Below, piece by piece: positions 46,408 to 59,666 of a DNA stretch of 64,000 bases. This DNA comes from Trametopsis cervina (taxonomy: Eukaryota; Basidiomycota; Agaricomycetes; Polyporales; Irpicaceae), in contig MU278371.1 in the NCBI GenBank assembly GCA_022385755.1, positions 209,123 to 273,122 of the forward strand. The letters run 5' to 3'. The translations under genes were made by a program, and so were the position numbers. A model generated the notes under the pieces. That model did no database searches and was not told where the DNA came from. It was given only the letters and a program-made list of their open reading frames with translations. Position 1 is the first letter of the stretch. Each line of letters starts with the position of its first letter.

Positions 46408-47481
46408 TTAAACGGCTGTTATAGTCGAGTCTGCGACAGGCGACGCAGCGTGCTCGCGCGCATCTTCGTGGTTCGAAACAGGACGCGAGTGGCCCGCGTG
46501 TGTCTCCGTGTATTCGGACTCGGAGCTGCCGCTGCTGTGCGAGAAGCGCGAGCCGGGCTTGGAGGCGTATGGCGGCACTGACTCCTCGGGCTGTCGGACG
46601 ACGAAACCTGGCAGTGCGGGTTAGTAACACTCCACAGCGGTATGGAGAGCAATGACAAACCTTGGCTAGCGGCGAGCTTCTCGCCTGCGCGTCCGAAGCC
46701 TAAACCAGCCTTCTGAGACGAGAGGCTCCCGGACCTGAATGCACTCTTCTCGTTATAACCCATGCTGGGGACGCCTTGCTGAGGCAGGGTGAGGTGGTAG
46801 GGCGGCATCTTGCTAGTAGGCAGCGCTTCGGGGTCAACCTCCTTCCACGCACGAATGCTACGCTTGGCCTTGACCTTCTCGCGGAAGATGAGGCCGAGCA
46901 GGATGTTGAGGCATCCGACGGAGAAGACGAGGAAGGCGGAGACGAGAGGGAACTCCTCCACGCGGTGAGAGAGGACGGCTGCGCCGAGGAGGCATTGAAT
47001 GACGCCGAGAGCACCGAGACCGAATGAACTGCCGAGAACCGGGAAGTAGGCCTCGAAGAACTTGTCTGGCCATGAGCATTCGGAGAATATGCAGACCACG
47101 GCTTGCACGATCACGAGCAGGCTGTTCAGGACGGCCCAGAAGGCACCGGCTGGTTGGTTGGGGACAGTGCTACCTCTACAAAGTTTATTGAGCATATTAG
47201 AATGATAGAAGATAAAGAGCCACGTACTCGATGTAATCCGTATCGACTTGAGTCGAGTTATCGCTGGAGCCAGACTTGCCAGCGGCAATGAAACGGTTGA
47301 CGGCTTTAATGTCGTCGGCCATCGTCACTGTGCTGCCGGCGAGCAGCAGCAGTAGCGAGATGATGCTAATAACGCGTACTGCGTTCAAGAACATGAAGAG
47401 ATCTAGAAGGCGAACGGGTCAATACACAGCCAACTCCGGTGCTTCGAAAGTAAGATACGCACATCCGCGAGCGTTAGGCAT
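46408..47481 (-). CDS. DUF7598-like four-helix membrane protein
   Basis: Exons 47481-47463, 47402-47228, 47175-46661 and 46607-46408 give 302 residues. Helices are at FLNAVRVISIISLLLLLAG, FWAVLNSLLVIVQAVVCIF, LGALGVIQCLLGAAVLS and VSAFLVFSVGCLNILLGLIF. The spacer STVPNQPAGAFWAVLN and the segment FFEAYFPVLGSSFGLGALGV match, from memory, a basidiomycete family annotated DUF7598. The soluble tail after residue 160 is Ser/Pro-rich and ends with charged, probably disordered sequence. No function is known. The first coding exon is 19 bases. The family name is recalled and should be treated as likely rather than proven. Confidence 0.82.
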
Positions 47482-48656
47482 GTTGTATGATGGTATATGG
47501 ATGAAGAGTTGCAGAGGATGATCTAGGACTTGAGAGTCGTGAGCTGTGTATGCTGTAGAGTGTGTAGAGCGAGTGAGCGAGTGGGTGCCGGCACCAAGTG
47601 AGTGTGTGTGCTGTGACTAATGAGCGAGAGAGCGTGTATGTCGTGCAACTATATGCCAGGCGTGAGCTGGGAATTAGGTGAGGCCACGAGAAAAAAGAAG
47701 GTTAGAGAAAGAGCGTCGAGCTCTATCAGCCGTTAAGCAAGGCAGGCCACCGCAAGGGACAGGCGCAGCTGTAAGTTGGTTGGGAAATGAAGATGGTGTT
47801 GGAGGTCGCGTGGAGGGTTCCTTATGTACCGAGCTCGAGCGCGAGGCTGTGTTGCTTTGTGGGCTGGTTTTTTTTTGCCGAGTATTCTTAATTCCCTCAC
47901 ACGGTGGTCGTCGTGGCATTTTCATTGTTGCGTCAGGCGAGAACAAAAGCGGGTCGAATGAAGGACAATGGCCGTCGCCAGTGTCAAAGCGAGGAACCCA
48001 AATAAATATCAACTGGCCGCATATGGTAAGCGCACGTGACGGGTTATTGTCCCAAGTCGCTCTGATGGCCTCGTCTTCCGACGTGCTGTTAGGCATTAAA
48101 CGTTGGTTGGCCCAACAACTAAGGAGCTTCGCTTGGGAATAGATGACGACCTAGGCTAATGAACAGGAAGCATTTGATATTTTGATTAGCACTTCGGACG
48201 GCGGTGATGTATTGAGCGCTCTACGAGAGTGCACAGACGATGTTTGTGGCGCGATATCAGTTATTGCTCGCACAGTCACTCATAAAACATTCCGTACGCC
48301 GACCGAGGTTATGTCTGTGTTGTGTTTTCCGTAATGTCCACGGACTCGGCCATCACATGGGGCACATCCAGGTCTACTGCTGCGTCTGTAGTAGGCGCCC
48401 AAGTACCAGCTTGTACACGACCACATCTTTCCGCCGCCTGCCTTACCTGATTTGTCCTCCTCACGTCGTCGCATTCCCGCAGGGAACTAGGTCTGGAATC
48501 TAGGACTGGTAAGACGTGACAGTAAGGCCGCCACGAACATCTGTCTGCGTTCCGCACACGACACAGAGAACTCTTTGACTGGCTCTCCGAAGCGGTGCAC
48601 GTCTGCATTCTGCGTTGCGATAACGATTTTACTCGTACCTCCTTCATTCGTCGACA
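47482..48656. other. Intergenic region between divergent genes
   Basis: About 1.2 kb between the DUF7598-like gene (minus) and the Munc13-like gene (plus). The part nearest 47482 has short GAGTGTGT-like runs (47550-47640). No gene was recognised. Confidence 0.5.
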
Positions 48657-51600
48657 ATGTCAAAACGGTTTTCGAGCTCGAGGCGGAGCTATGCTGGTTC
48701 TATGCACGAACGACGGATCTCAAAGAACAGGGTCTCCGACGATGAGCTCATGAAGTGCGCCACGAAATTTGTCCCATCTCGTTTGCGCTAATGCCTCTGT
48801 ACTCGTGCCTTAGTTATGTGTTTAGGGTTGCGTGAGTCTTCTTGCATCTCGTGGCTACTGAACGATCGTGAAGACTCAACGGTGCCCGCAGTCTGCTGAG
48901 TTATCAGATGCAACCAAAGGTCGAGCCGCAAGCTGCACCCGAAGTGGCGAAAGAGAGAGAAATGCGCGACTATTCGTCAAGACTGTCCGGTGCGATATCA
49001 GGGTCTATCGTTTCGATCGGAGACGTCTTCAAAGACTACAGGGACGGGACGAAGGCGGTGCGATTCCCGAAAGACTTGCTCAAAGTGTTGGAGCAAAAGC
49101 TGCAGGATATCGCTATGGGCAAGGACCCTGCGTGCGTCGTGTCCTTTCGCGTCATGCTCACTGTATACCGTACTAAAATCGAACAGATACTCTGACCAAC
49201 TCATCCGGAGGACAATGGCCGTCTTCTATGGACAAGTTAAGGAAGAGCACTTCCGCAAGCAAGTGAAGGAGAACCGGAAGATTGAAGAGGTCATCCTTAT
49301 GTTTGCTACAAATGCTACCAACGTGCTGAGGAAAGAACCCTCGTTGGCGGGAGACGGATGGAAGGTTGAACTGAATAACCAGATCGCGCAGTTCATCAAG
49401 TTGTTACGAGATTGTTTGCGGAACGTCAGCCATGTCTCTCCCGATCTCACCGCAAGGTTAGACACCTATGCTGCCAAACTCGCACCGTCGTTACCCCCTA
49501 TGGCCCCTCCGCCGAAATCGTACAGCGACTCTGGGTATGACTCTTCGTCTACGCGGGACTCGCTTGTGTCAGCCAAGCGGATCAGCACAAGCGTCAATGA
49601 CATGCCACTGGTGCTTACAGCATCCCGGTTGTTCAAACTACAAGGGGACCAAGTACAGCGAGAAGTGGACGAGCTGAGGAAATTCTGCAATGAGAAAGCG
49701 GCTTTGCAGGACTTGAAGGTAAGATCACTGACGTCAAATGTGCAGGGATGTGCTTACCGTTTCTCGCAGATGTGCCTCAAGAACATCAACGCCGGCGCAT
49801 CATTCCCGGGCCGTCGGGAGGATTTCGATAATGACGCTGCATGGCAACATTGGAAAACTCTGGAGACGGCACATCTGTCGCAGCTTATGTTGGTCATGGT
49901 TCAATTCAATCCTGAGCTGGCAAAGTCGACACCCTCCGATGCGCTACCATCTACACAGGCCACGAACGGCCGACCGGGCTCGATTTACAGCCAATACTCC
50001 TCCAACCGCGAGTCGATATATCAACCGCAACGTACTTCTTCCAACGCGAGCCGACACTCTTATAGGGCAAGCCAGTCTGGTGGTATGTCCCCTAATGACC
50101 CAGAGGCGGCCGGTATAGAAGTAGGCGAAGACGACGATGTCCCTGTCGGCCACAACTTCACGTTCATCCCGCCCAACCCTCGGAAATACTACAAGCGTCT
50201 TCTCGAGTTCTGTATCGCCGCAGACCTGGAGGCGATGCTGAGCGACACGGTGGGAGATGACGATGAAGTCTCACTAGGTATCTTGTCCCCTCCGCACATC
50301 GAGCTCATTAACGAATGTGCGCTCCGGTGGCGGATCGGCCAGCCGTATCGCGCGGCGTGCTTTTTGGACATCGTGAAGAGCTTCTATGAGCGCAATGAGG
50401 TGCCGTTGGAGTGCATTCCTGAGGCTCTGCAGACCTTGTCGAAGGTCATGCATGAGATGGAGCTTGATAAATGGCCCATACAAGACGTACGCTGTGATTT
50501 TGCTTTATTATGTGCAGCCGAATTTATTGACCTTCTCTTACTTTCAATAAGCATGGGTACTTGTGCCAGATCTACGGTAGCTTGTTCAACATCTTCTTGT
50601 CATGTCTTTATCACGCCATGGACAACCTTCCGAACCTCAAACCCGCCGACATCGAGCCCTATATGCAGATTCTGGAGATAGTGCGGGACAGTGGTCTACT
50701 GGAACGCTTTGATGTCGATGTTTCTGCGCGGATGACGGATGTACAGCAGCAGATACGGTCGGTGTCCGGAAGATGGTATGACGAGAAGAACCGAGAATTA
50801 CATGCAGCTCCTGGTGTCAACAAAGCGTTGCCGCTTCTGCTTATGACGGACGAGATCGAGAAGTCGGCGAAGCTGTTAGACAAGCGCTTCCCGGAACCAG
50901 TCTTGGGGTGAGTCGCTTCGTACGGTTCGACAACGCAGCGCTCATTTCCATTGCTCAGACACTTGGATATCGTTGCGCTATATGTTGAGGTGGTTGTTCC
51001 GTTGTACCTGCAAGACTTGGACAGCGCAAGCAAACGCTTAATGGAAGACTCGAGAAATGGGCCCACCCCGGATATACCGATACAGGACATCTTTTCTTTG
51101 TACCGCAGGTCGAAGGTGATCCTTGGGATGTACAAGGCTTTCTGCCCCGAGTAAGAATATTGTATATGAACCCGACGATCCGCTGACATGAACCAAATAG
51201 GGGTGATGCCGACTTTGATTTGTCCGGGTTCTTTGGACCGTACGTCCAACAATGGCTCATTGATACCGATAGCAAGACGAAGCAATGGGTTCAAGCCGTA
51301 AGTCTCCTCTTTCATAGCCCACTTTTGTCATATGCTGACAATAATTAGGCTATTGAAGCGGACAAGGTGAGAAGTTTGGGGTACCTCGTTCTCGTTCTTC
51401 GAGATATTAACCTTGATGAGCTGTTTAGTTCCAAGCAGAGGGCGCTGAAGGCTACAGTTCTTCCGTCATTGATCTTTTCGACTCCTTGCGAAGCCCGATA
51501 AATTTCTTGCAAGATCTCGAGTGGTCTGATGAGTACCAGGAAGCATCGTTCTTCACCAGTATCTCAAAGGTGCGCGTCCAACTACCCAGTTCCCACCCCG

Positions 51601-53592
51601 ACTAACTTCGGTTATGTTCGTGTAGACCATAAGTAAGGCCGTGGAGTTCTACTGCAGGAGTGTAGAGGAGAAGTTCATGGCGGAAATGTTCCCACGTCCG
51701 ACCGACTACCTTCAACCACAGAAATCGTCTGCATGGCTGGAAAAAGCCAAACAGCTGGCGAACACGAGCGAGAAGAAGATCGAGCCGTTTACGTTCCAGC
51801 CTGAGTCTTGTGTAAAGTTGAACAATATCGAATCCGCGCGTCGATCCCTGGACAACATGTATGCTCAAATTCAGGCTGACAAGAAGGCCGAAATCATGTT
51901 GCATGACGCTCCAGTGGACCAGGTGGCTAAGGCACAACGATTCTTATTCACCGTGAAGATATGTATAGCTGAGGGCCTGGTACCAACGGATAACAGCCCG
52001 TCGTCCCGCCTCGATACCTTCGTGACGTTGAGCGACGAGCAGGGAAACCGTGTTGCCAAGACGCGCACAATATATGAGACTCTCTCTCCTCGCTGTGAGT
52101 CGTCTACTCGATTTTTCTCAAAGGGGATATTTACTCACACTCTAAATAGGGGATGAGACATTCGATATCTCCGTGGAAAAGCCCCTCTGGCTGATGGTTA
52201 GCGTCCGCGACCGCGCACTAATCGGTAAACATGATACCGTAGGACGCGCATATGTATGCTTGGACCCGCGGCGATTCGGAGACTTCCTCACGCATGATTT
52301 GTGGCTGGATCTCGACGATGGGCACGGTCGTATCTTATTACGAGTCAGTATGGAAGGCGAGAAGGACGATCCCCAGTTCTACTTCGGCCGTGCTTTCCGG
52401 TCACTCAAGCGAGCTGAGAGCGACATGGTTCGTGTGTTCGTCGACAAGGTACGTCACTTCGTCGTTCTGGCCCTGTAACCGTCTAATCATTCATGGTCAG
52501 ATATCACCGTTCATACGACAAAATGTGTCAAGGACGGTTCTGAAGACGCTTACCAGATCAGGGACGCTGAGCATCGATTACAACAAGGCCTTGGGCGGTG
52601 TACAGGCGTTGTATCGCTCAGCATTGGGAAACAACAACTCCGAAGTGCAGATTCCCCTCCCATCGTCAGAGAAGCCCCGAGTGCGCCCGGAGGAGTTGAC
52701 TGACATGGAGATCGAGGCTGCCATTACACCTGTGTTTGACTTCTTTGACGCTAATCTCCCGACCCTGAACACGTACCTGAGCGATACGACGAAGGACACC
52801 GTGATGATCAAGGTCTGGAAGGAGATTCTCAACGTGATTGAGAGCTTGCTGGTCCCACCGTTGTCTGAGGTCTCCACAGACATGAAGCCCCTCACCGATA
52901 AGGAAGTGGATATTGTGTTTAAGTGGTTAAAGGTATGGAGCATCCTTGGCGTCGGGTCCGCTGCTGGGACTTATGAATTCCTCCAGTTCTTGAGAGACTA
53001 CTTTTATGCAGGAGGAGAAGGTCCTGTTCCCCTAGAGTCTCTGCAGAATCAGAAATACCGCGACATCTTGTCCATTCGATTATACTATGACTGGCACACG
53101 TACGTATCAGTTTGGTCACTCACCCTTATTGATTTGCTCAATGGGGCCTTCAGGGACTTACTCATGGAGGAATGTGTACGGATGATGCAGCAAACCCTGC
53201 GAGCCTCCCCGTCCGTGAAGAAGCGGGCGAAGAGCGTGTACTCGCAGCGTAATTTGGGTACAATCAAGGACCGCAAGAGGGAGAAGCAACAAGAGAAGGA
53301 AGTGTCGAATGGCGAGACGATACTACGAATTCTCCGCATGCGGTATGTCTCCTTCTCGCCGTTGCTCACGTTGAAACTGAACTCGTTTCGTAGACCGGGG
53401 ACATCTGAGTTCATACAACAACAACTACACACGATCAACAGCCTACAAGCCGAGCGAGAAGCCCAGGCTCGGGAGTCGCAGCAGCGCAAACTCCAGCGAC
53501 CCCGCCATCAGCAGAAACAGTCTTCAGCATCTGCCATACCGCCTGTGCCCGCGCTACCTGCCATACCCCCAGTACCATCCGATGCTCGCTAA
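48657..53592 (+). CDS. Munc13/UNC-13-like protein with MHD1, C2 and MHD2 domains
   Basis: Sixteen exons are proposed: 48657-48754, 48826-48831, 48874-49131, 49187-49718, 49770-50486, 50552-50907, 50959-51150, 51201-51297, 51349-51366, 51429-51569, 51626-52094, 52150-52448, 52501-52932, 52987-53099, 53154-53342 and 53394-53592. They give 1371 residues. The first about 600 residues are helical, with a Ser-rich insert. The region at about 720-840 (VQQWLIDTDSKTKQWVQAAI, FDSLRSPINFLQDLEWSDEY) is MHD1-like. Residues at about 908-1050 form a C2 domain (FTVKICIAEGLVPTDNSPSS, ETLSPRWDETFDISVEKPLW). The region at about 1115-1300 is MHD2-like, and a Gln/Pro-rich tail closes the chain. Fungal members act in vesicle tethering and exocytosis at the plasma membrane. 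The 6-base exon 2 is inferred from splice sites and frame. Two 54-base introns near the end have no in-frame stop. Confidence 0.9.
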
Positions 53593-54093
53593 GTCTTTTT
53601 TCAATTGCGTCGTCCTGATACTTCCTATTCCTCGCAATCCTCTCCCGTTTATATTCTTGCGTACCCTCTGTCGTGTTTCTGATGCCATGTGCCTACGTAC
53701 GTGATTTTGGACAATCTTGTGTTCATCACCGAGTTTATTCTTCTCTTCTCGTTCGGGACATTGTAAACCATTTCATGACAGGATTTTGCCTTAATAATAT
53801 ACCACACTGCTTTCTACCTCCAACCCAAATGACTGACTAGTGGCATGCCAGTGACCCGGCCGTTGAAGAGGCTCTTCTGTAAGTGCGGCCCCGGAATGTT
53901 CGACGCATGGCCAGCGCTCCGACATGGTAACGCCCGAATTAAGCTTGGCGTCTACCTACGTCATTGTGTACGACGCGCCTTGTTTATTGATTAAACGGTG
54001 ATGGGCCATGGCTGTTGCGGAGTAGGTCCTCGACGTCACAAGGGTGCGCCTGCGTCATATAGCCACTGCTCGCCTGCAGCGGGCGGGGCTTTG
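53593..54093. other. Intergenic region
   Basis: This is the 3' flank of the Munc13-like gene and the promoter of the Ish1-like gene, about 500 bases. No gene was seen. Confidence 0.5.
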
Positions 54094-54100
54094 TATATAA
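54094..54100 (+). promoter_or_regulatory. TATA box of the Ish1-like gene
   Basis: TATATAA lies 108 bases before the ATG at 54208, in a GC-rich context. Confidence 0.6.
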
Positions 54101-54207
54101 TGCAGGACGCTCACTTGATACTCCCCACAATTCCTCTTTCCTCTCTTCGTCGTGTTCAACGTCTCCGACAACGTCGCGAACGTTTACCTCTCTAGAAACG
54201 ACAAAAG

Positions 54208-56002
54208 ATGAAGCTAACATCACTTATTCTTCTCCTGACGCTGTCTATGACAGCTCAGGCCTCCTGGTTCGGCAGTGACGCGTCTGCGTCATCGTCGTCC
54301 GCGGTGGCGCAAGCCTCTGGGTGGACCGCCGAGCAATACGCAAAGGCCCAGCAGGTGTTTTCGGGTCTCAAAGCGGATGCATTCGACGCGTGGGACGAGT
54401 CGCAGCTCCGTGAGTTCCTCCTTGAGCAGGGGATTGTTGAGCCCAAGGGAACTCGCGAGCAGCTGGCGCTTCTTGCAAAGCAGAAGTACCGGTCGTACAC
54501 AAGTGCAGCCAGCGTATATTCCGCAAGTGCATCCTCATTAGCTAGCGGCGCAGGGGCCAGTGCAACTTCATTGGCCAGCGGCGCGAGTGCTAGCGCGACT
54601 TCATTGGCCAGCGGTGTCAGTGCTAGCGCAACAAGCCTCGCCAGCCAGGCTAGCGCGAGCGCTTCCACTGCTGTATACGGAGACTCGAAGTACCAAGCCT
54701 CAAAGTCGATCAGCTCGACATATGCCCAAGCTACCAATGACATATCACGCAAGCTCGACGATTCGAAGGATTATGTCTATTCCACGTGAGTCTCTCAATG
54801 ATACAAGCGACTTCTCCAGAAATCTTACCTAGCGCATAGATGGGACGACAATCGCATTCGTTCATATCTCGAAGAGAAAGGCCTGATCAAGACGAAGACA
54901 CAGGCAACCCGCGATGAGCTTCTCTCTAAGATGCGAGAGAACTATGCTGCGGTCTCCAACCCTATCTGGCAGGCATGGTCTGACTCTTACATGGTACGTT
55001 ATCCCTCCGAACGCCTTATATAGCATCATAATTGACCTCTTCTTAGCACGATTGGCTGGTCTCGCATGGCTTGCTGCGCTCAGGTACTCAGAAGACTCGC
55101 GATGACCTCACCGCCTCGATGAACAAGTACTACTACGATACCAAGGTCAGTTTCGTGCGCTCAAGTTTTTCATAACGAACCTGACTGACCTATAGACCTT
55201 CTTCTCTGACGCACAGGATACCGTTTACTCCACATGGACTGATTCGCAAATGAAGCAGTGGCTCGTTGAGCACGACGTCATCAAGTCCGACGCCCAAATC
55301 CAACGCGAAAAGCTCCAAAAGCTGCTCGCTGACAACTACGTCAACGCGAAGGACACCATTTGGGGCTCGTGGAGCGAGTCGGAGATGCGCTCATGGTTGA
55401 TCGACCATGGATACCTGAAGAGTGACGCCCAGAAGACTCGCGATGAACTTGTCAAGCTGATGCACGACAAGTACAACGACGCCTCTGGAAAAGTTGCGCC
55501 TTACACCGTCTGGCCGGATGCTCGCCTCCGCGCATACCTGAGAGAACACGGTATCTCAGAGGAGGCCCTCCCCACATCTCGCCCTACTTTACTCCGTGAG
55601 TAGTTTTTTTAAGCTTTCTAGTAACTGAATTCCGTTCTGACGAACAATGCAGAGGAAGTTCGTATCCGCTGGGTCCAGACACAGCACCGCGCCGACTCCC
55701 TCTATACCCGCATCCGTGACATCATCCTTGGTGGCGTAGAGTCTGCTGAGGTCAAGCTCGCCACGATCCTCGACTTGATCACTGGTCAGGCAGAGACTGC
55801 CAAGACTCGTGCATCTGAGAAGTACGGCGAAAGCAAGCAGTACGCAGGCGAGAAGGTCGACGAGGCTGCGGGCTATGCGAATGAGAAGGCTGCCGAGGCA
55901 GACAAGAAGAAGGGCCAGTACGAGAGCGCAGGCAAGAAGTACTGGAACGAGAAGGTCGAGGATGCACAAAAAGCTGCCGGAAGGGCAAAGGTCGAGTTGT
56001 AG
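54208..56002 (+). CDS. Ish1/Msc1-type repeat protein with signal peptide
   Basis: Exons 54208-54785, 54840-54993, 55047-55145, 55196-55595 and 55653-56002 give 526 residues. A signal peptide (MKLTSLILLLTLSMTAQAS) is followed by about six Ish1 motifs, each W..S.L...L...G..K....TR..L. Examples are AWDESQLREFLLEQGIVEPK, STWDDNRIRSYLEEKGLIK, STWTDSQMKQWLVEHDVIKS and GSWSESEMRSWLIDHGYLKS. Between motifs 1 and 2 lies an Ala/Ser-rich spacer with four 11-residue repeats (about residues 110-153). The C-part is a charged helix with YGESKQYAGEKVDEAAGYAN-like repeats, reminiscent of LEA or stress proteins. In yeasts this family (Ish1, Msc1) is ER/nuclear-envelope associated and stress-induced. A similar location is likely here. 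Confidence 0.92.
54535..54666 (+). repeat. 33-base coding tandem repeat (SLASGxSASAT)
   Basis: Four 33-base units encode SLASGAGASAT-type 11-residue repeats within the Ish1-like gene, with partial nucleotide divergence. Confidence 0.85.
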
Positions 56003-56479
56003 AGTGCTTGTTTGTCGACTCTATCTGCTCTCGCAATCCTTCACGCCCCCGATGACTTCACGAACGGACTGGTTCATGCTCAGTATTGATGACGTTGTAT
56101 AATATTACAATACCACTCTAACGCATTGTAATCATAGTTTTACCTACCCTTATGTTTAGTCAATTTTCATTAAAATGCAACTCACATCCGAGAGTTTTAC
56201 CTGCTCTTTCGAACTTGTGGAAGCGCAAACCGGCATAAGGGTACCGTAAATGCAACGGATGAACAAGAAACTGAGCGGCGATTTTCCAGCTTCAATCCGC
56301 GGTTGTGTAGGCAGAGACGGAGCTCGTTATGCTCCAAAGAAGGGAAAGACAACGAGATATACGACCTCCATTGCTCATGTATCAGCATGAAGCTACGCAA
56401 ACCAAGAGTAGTGTCATTATGTATTATATACATTAATATTGATATAAGATACAGAGCAGGCTGATCTGAGGTCATCTGT
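56003..56479. other. AT-rich region between convergent genes
   Basis: About 480 bases hold the 3' ends of the Ish1-like gene and the PPR gene. Nothing else was recognised. Confidence 0.5.
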
Positions 56480-59400
56480 CTATACGACATCCTCAATCGG
56501 ACTATCCAGACCATCGCTCTGATCAGACTCCATATCATCCTCCTTCGCCGCATTTTTCTCAACCACCGGCTTTGCCGACATAATCGAGTCCCTCCTCGCC
56601 TTCAACGCACCCTCATATGCTCTAGACAACCACTTGATGTACCGGATATCTTCTGCGCGTTTCGCTGACACCAGCCGGTGGTGCAGCACCTCGAGTTCCG
56701 AGAAAGTGAGCAGAGGCGGGACGGTCTCGTCCGGGATCTCGGTGCTGTTGATTAGTCGGACGAGCGGGCGTGAGCCGACGAGGGAGGTGCGGGTGGAGAG
56801 GTGGACGTGTTTGACGGCTGCGGGCTTGTCGGCTGCGGGCTTGTCGGGATTGAAGACTATTGGGGAGGTTGAGAAGAGGGCGGATTCGAGAGACGCCCTA
56901 GGGGCAGGGGAGGAGAGGTGCAAGGCGGGAGGGGGGTACGCGCGTGCAAAGCTACGGACGTGCTGCATAGCGCGGGGGAGTTCGTGGTTACTAAGAGATT
57001 ACCGGTATAAGCGGGAAGCTCCACAGAACGCGTGACGAAGGAAGGAACTTACAGAGCCAGTATTCTGATCATGGCAGCATTGACCTGCTCGACCCTCCGA
57101 GCCGTCATACCTGCGGGTATATCCTTTTCGGCGCCTTGTCGCCAGGCAGCTTCCAGCGGTACCCACTCGTCCCACACCTCCTCGGCTAGTTTCCGTGCCA
57201 TCACCCTTTCTATGCCTTTCGTCGCTTTCGCGCACCGTTGAAGTATGTGTTCGTACGTCCACGAGCTCCTCGGAACGTTCAGACGCGCGTGTAAGTGCTT
57301 GAACTGGTTACGCCACTCCTCCAGGGACGAATGGGAATAGTACGCGGTCAGGTATGCATCGAGCAGCTTCGATGACACACGGACATGGCGGAACACGGCT
57401 TGAGAAACATCTTCACCGCGCTCTTCTGCTACCCTGTCCGCGAAGATCCGCGAGAATAGCACTTCCACTTCTTGTATGACTTCGGAGTCAGTCTGTGGAG
57501 GTATGTGGGCAAATCCCACATTCTCCTCGGGAACAAGGGCTTCAGTGTCCACCGATTCCTGCGAAGCGGGGGAAGAATCCACGAATTCTTTGCCAGCACC
57601 AGACGAAGTTTGATCCCCACGTTGGGCCTGCTTCTCATCGACGATAACAGTCATCCAGGGCTTGAACGGCACCCTGTACGCAGCATACGCATGAAAAACG
57701 TGTGCCATGACATCTTCCTGTATAATCGCATGCTCTGCAGTGACTGCTCCTTGGTCGCCCATCTGCAGAGCCCCTTTTACCATTTCAGCGAGAATCCATC
57801 TCACACGAGCCAGATCACCAATGCGCTTCGCGCCATCCAGGAGCGAGGCGAAGAACCTCCTATCGGGCGTGAAAGCGGGCTTACCCCGAGCATCACGGTG
57901 TGAGTCGAGCATCACCTTCGCCAATCGGAAGGCCTCGAGCACATATTTTTTGCGTCCGGAACGTGCGCAGGCGAGAATCACTGCGTTGTATGTAGCGAGT
58001 GTAGGTTGGATCTGGTTGTCGACAGTCATCTCCGTGAAGAGGTCTAATGCGCGTTCCGGTTCACCTGAGGCATTGAGAGACGGCAGAGCACATGTCCGAA
58101 TCATCAGAGTATACATGCGTTCGTCAGGCATGGGGTGGGCAACGTAGCGCATATGTGCAAAGAGGTCCCAGGCATGTGCATACGCGACGGCCGAGCGTGT
58201 GTATGTCAGATGAGTGATAGCACGCTTGTAAGTCTTCTGCGGCGCTGGTATCCCGCGTGCTTCGTAAGCGTGCAGGACGTCGAGGGCATCCGTAGGAAAA
58301 GTGCTCTGTGCTAGCCCTCTCAAGTGAGCTTTGACATGAATATCACGCTGGTCGATAGTGGGCACAGCTGTGGATGACGGTAAGAAGCGCAAAACCGAAA
58401 ACTACAAAAATTCATACCTGTTCCAACATAATGTTTCAGCATGTTCTCCACAGAGGATACGTCGCCGCGCGATGCGTAAAAGTTCATTATGGGGTTGAGG
58501 CATCGTTCAGAAGGAGTAGACCCAAATCTCTGTCATTCAGATTGTTATTTGACGTTAGTATGTGGGACGAGTTGACGACAAACCTCTATGAGACTGAGCA
58601 CTTGGTGAGCCGAGGCGATATCATTGTGCTCCACCTTCGGACGAGTGTGAGACATCATTCTTAACGGAAGTAGCGGACTCACTGCAACTTGGACTAGAGC
58701 TTCCCACTCGTTTTCGGCAACGACGGGTTCAGATTGCTCGATATTCTGGGTTGTCGGTCCGGGCTGCTGTGGCAATATGGCCTCTAAGCGGGTTATCAGG
58801 GCATGGTGCGGAAGGGGGGTATTCTGGCTTGTCGCCTCGGGTTGCTGTTGCAATATGGTCTCCAGGTGGGCTATTAAAGTACGTTGCAAAGAGGGTTCCG
58901 GGTCTTTAGTGACTTCATCCTGCGGCAGCCTTTTAAGGGCTGCTTCCACCGTCTGCAAAGCCGTGGCTGTTTCGTCCTGCTGTGCTTGGTCGTCAGGTTT
59001 AGCTTCCACTGGGGAAGCGAGGAGATCTTCATACACGGCCATAAGCTCTTCTTCAGTGAATGCTCTGCCGGAAGTGAAAGCATTCTATTCTCCAATGTTA
59101 TCTATGGGTGATCGCGTGAACGGCAAAGTAGAGCGCACCTCTCCCCCGCCCACTCTTTTCAGCTTCAGAATCTCTTCCTCAGATACTGACACCACAGCTC
59201 TTGGAGAAGGGTAGCCAAGAAGCGGAAGCATCTGTTCAGCTCGTCTTCTGAGGATATGGTCAGCTCGGCGCATACAGCCTCTGAAATGCACGTACGCTGC
59301 ATGATGATTTAGTGCTGCATGGTCTGTATGCGGCAATTCTGCTGGGGATCGGAGCGCTGCAGCTGAATGCGCAAGCCGTTGAGTAGCAGAGCTCCTGGTA

Positions 59401-59666
59401 AGCAAGAGTAGTGCTGCTCGTCGCGTATTATGCGTTGACACGGGATGGGTTCGCGCGAAGACCAAGTCGAGCAGTGCAGGGGGTAATCGTAATGTTGACA
59501 TCCGTGTGCCGCTCAAGGGGGTGAAAAGTTGCCGTATGTCCTTGGTAGTTAGCCCTCCTCTCAGACCGACATAACGTGTAGAAGCACAGTGGTGGGCAGC
59601 AAGACCTTGGCTAGTAGAGTGACAGCGGCCGAGCACTTCTGAGAGCAGAGATTTTGGGCGTCTCAC
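56480..59666 (-). CDS. Mitochondrial pentatricopeptide repeat (PPR) protein
   Basis: Five exons (59666-59139, 59084-58584, 58529-58418, 58367-57053, 56990-56480) give 988 residues. The start MRRPKSLLSEVLGRCHSTSQ is a typical mitochondrial targeting peptide. The centre holds helical-pair repeats in the PPR style: CLNPIMNFYASRGDVSSVEN, DALDVLHAYEARGIPAPQKT, AWDLFAHMRYVAHPMPDERM, ALDLFTEMTVDNQIQPTLAT, and FFASLLDGAKRIGDLARVRW. PPR proteins bind organellar RNA in a sequence-guided way and support its processing or translation. Residues about 200-300 are a Gln/Pro/Thr-rich linker with an internal duplication (HLETILQQQPEATSQNTPL, RLEAILPQQPGPTTQN). The C-tail (LHHRLVSAKRAEDIRYIKWL) is helical. The last intron was placed at the acceptor at 56991-56992 because it keeps the long final frame. 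The specific RNA target is unknown. Confidence 0.88.

Noticed and set aside
56480..56968. Treating the last 162 residues of the PPR gene as a separate gene starting at 56968
   Set aside because: An intron 57052-56991 with strong ends joins it in frame to the PPR exon. The supposed ATG lies inside that exon only 20 bases after the acceptor, with no promoter.
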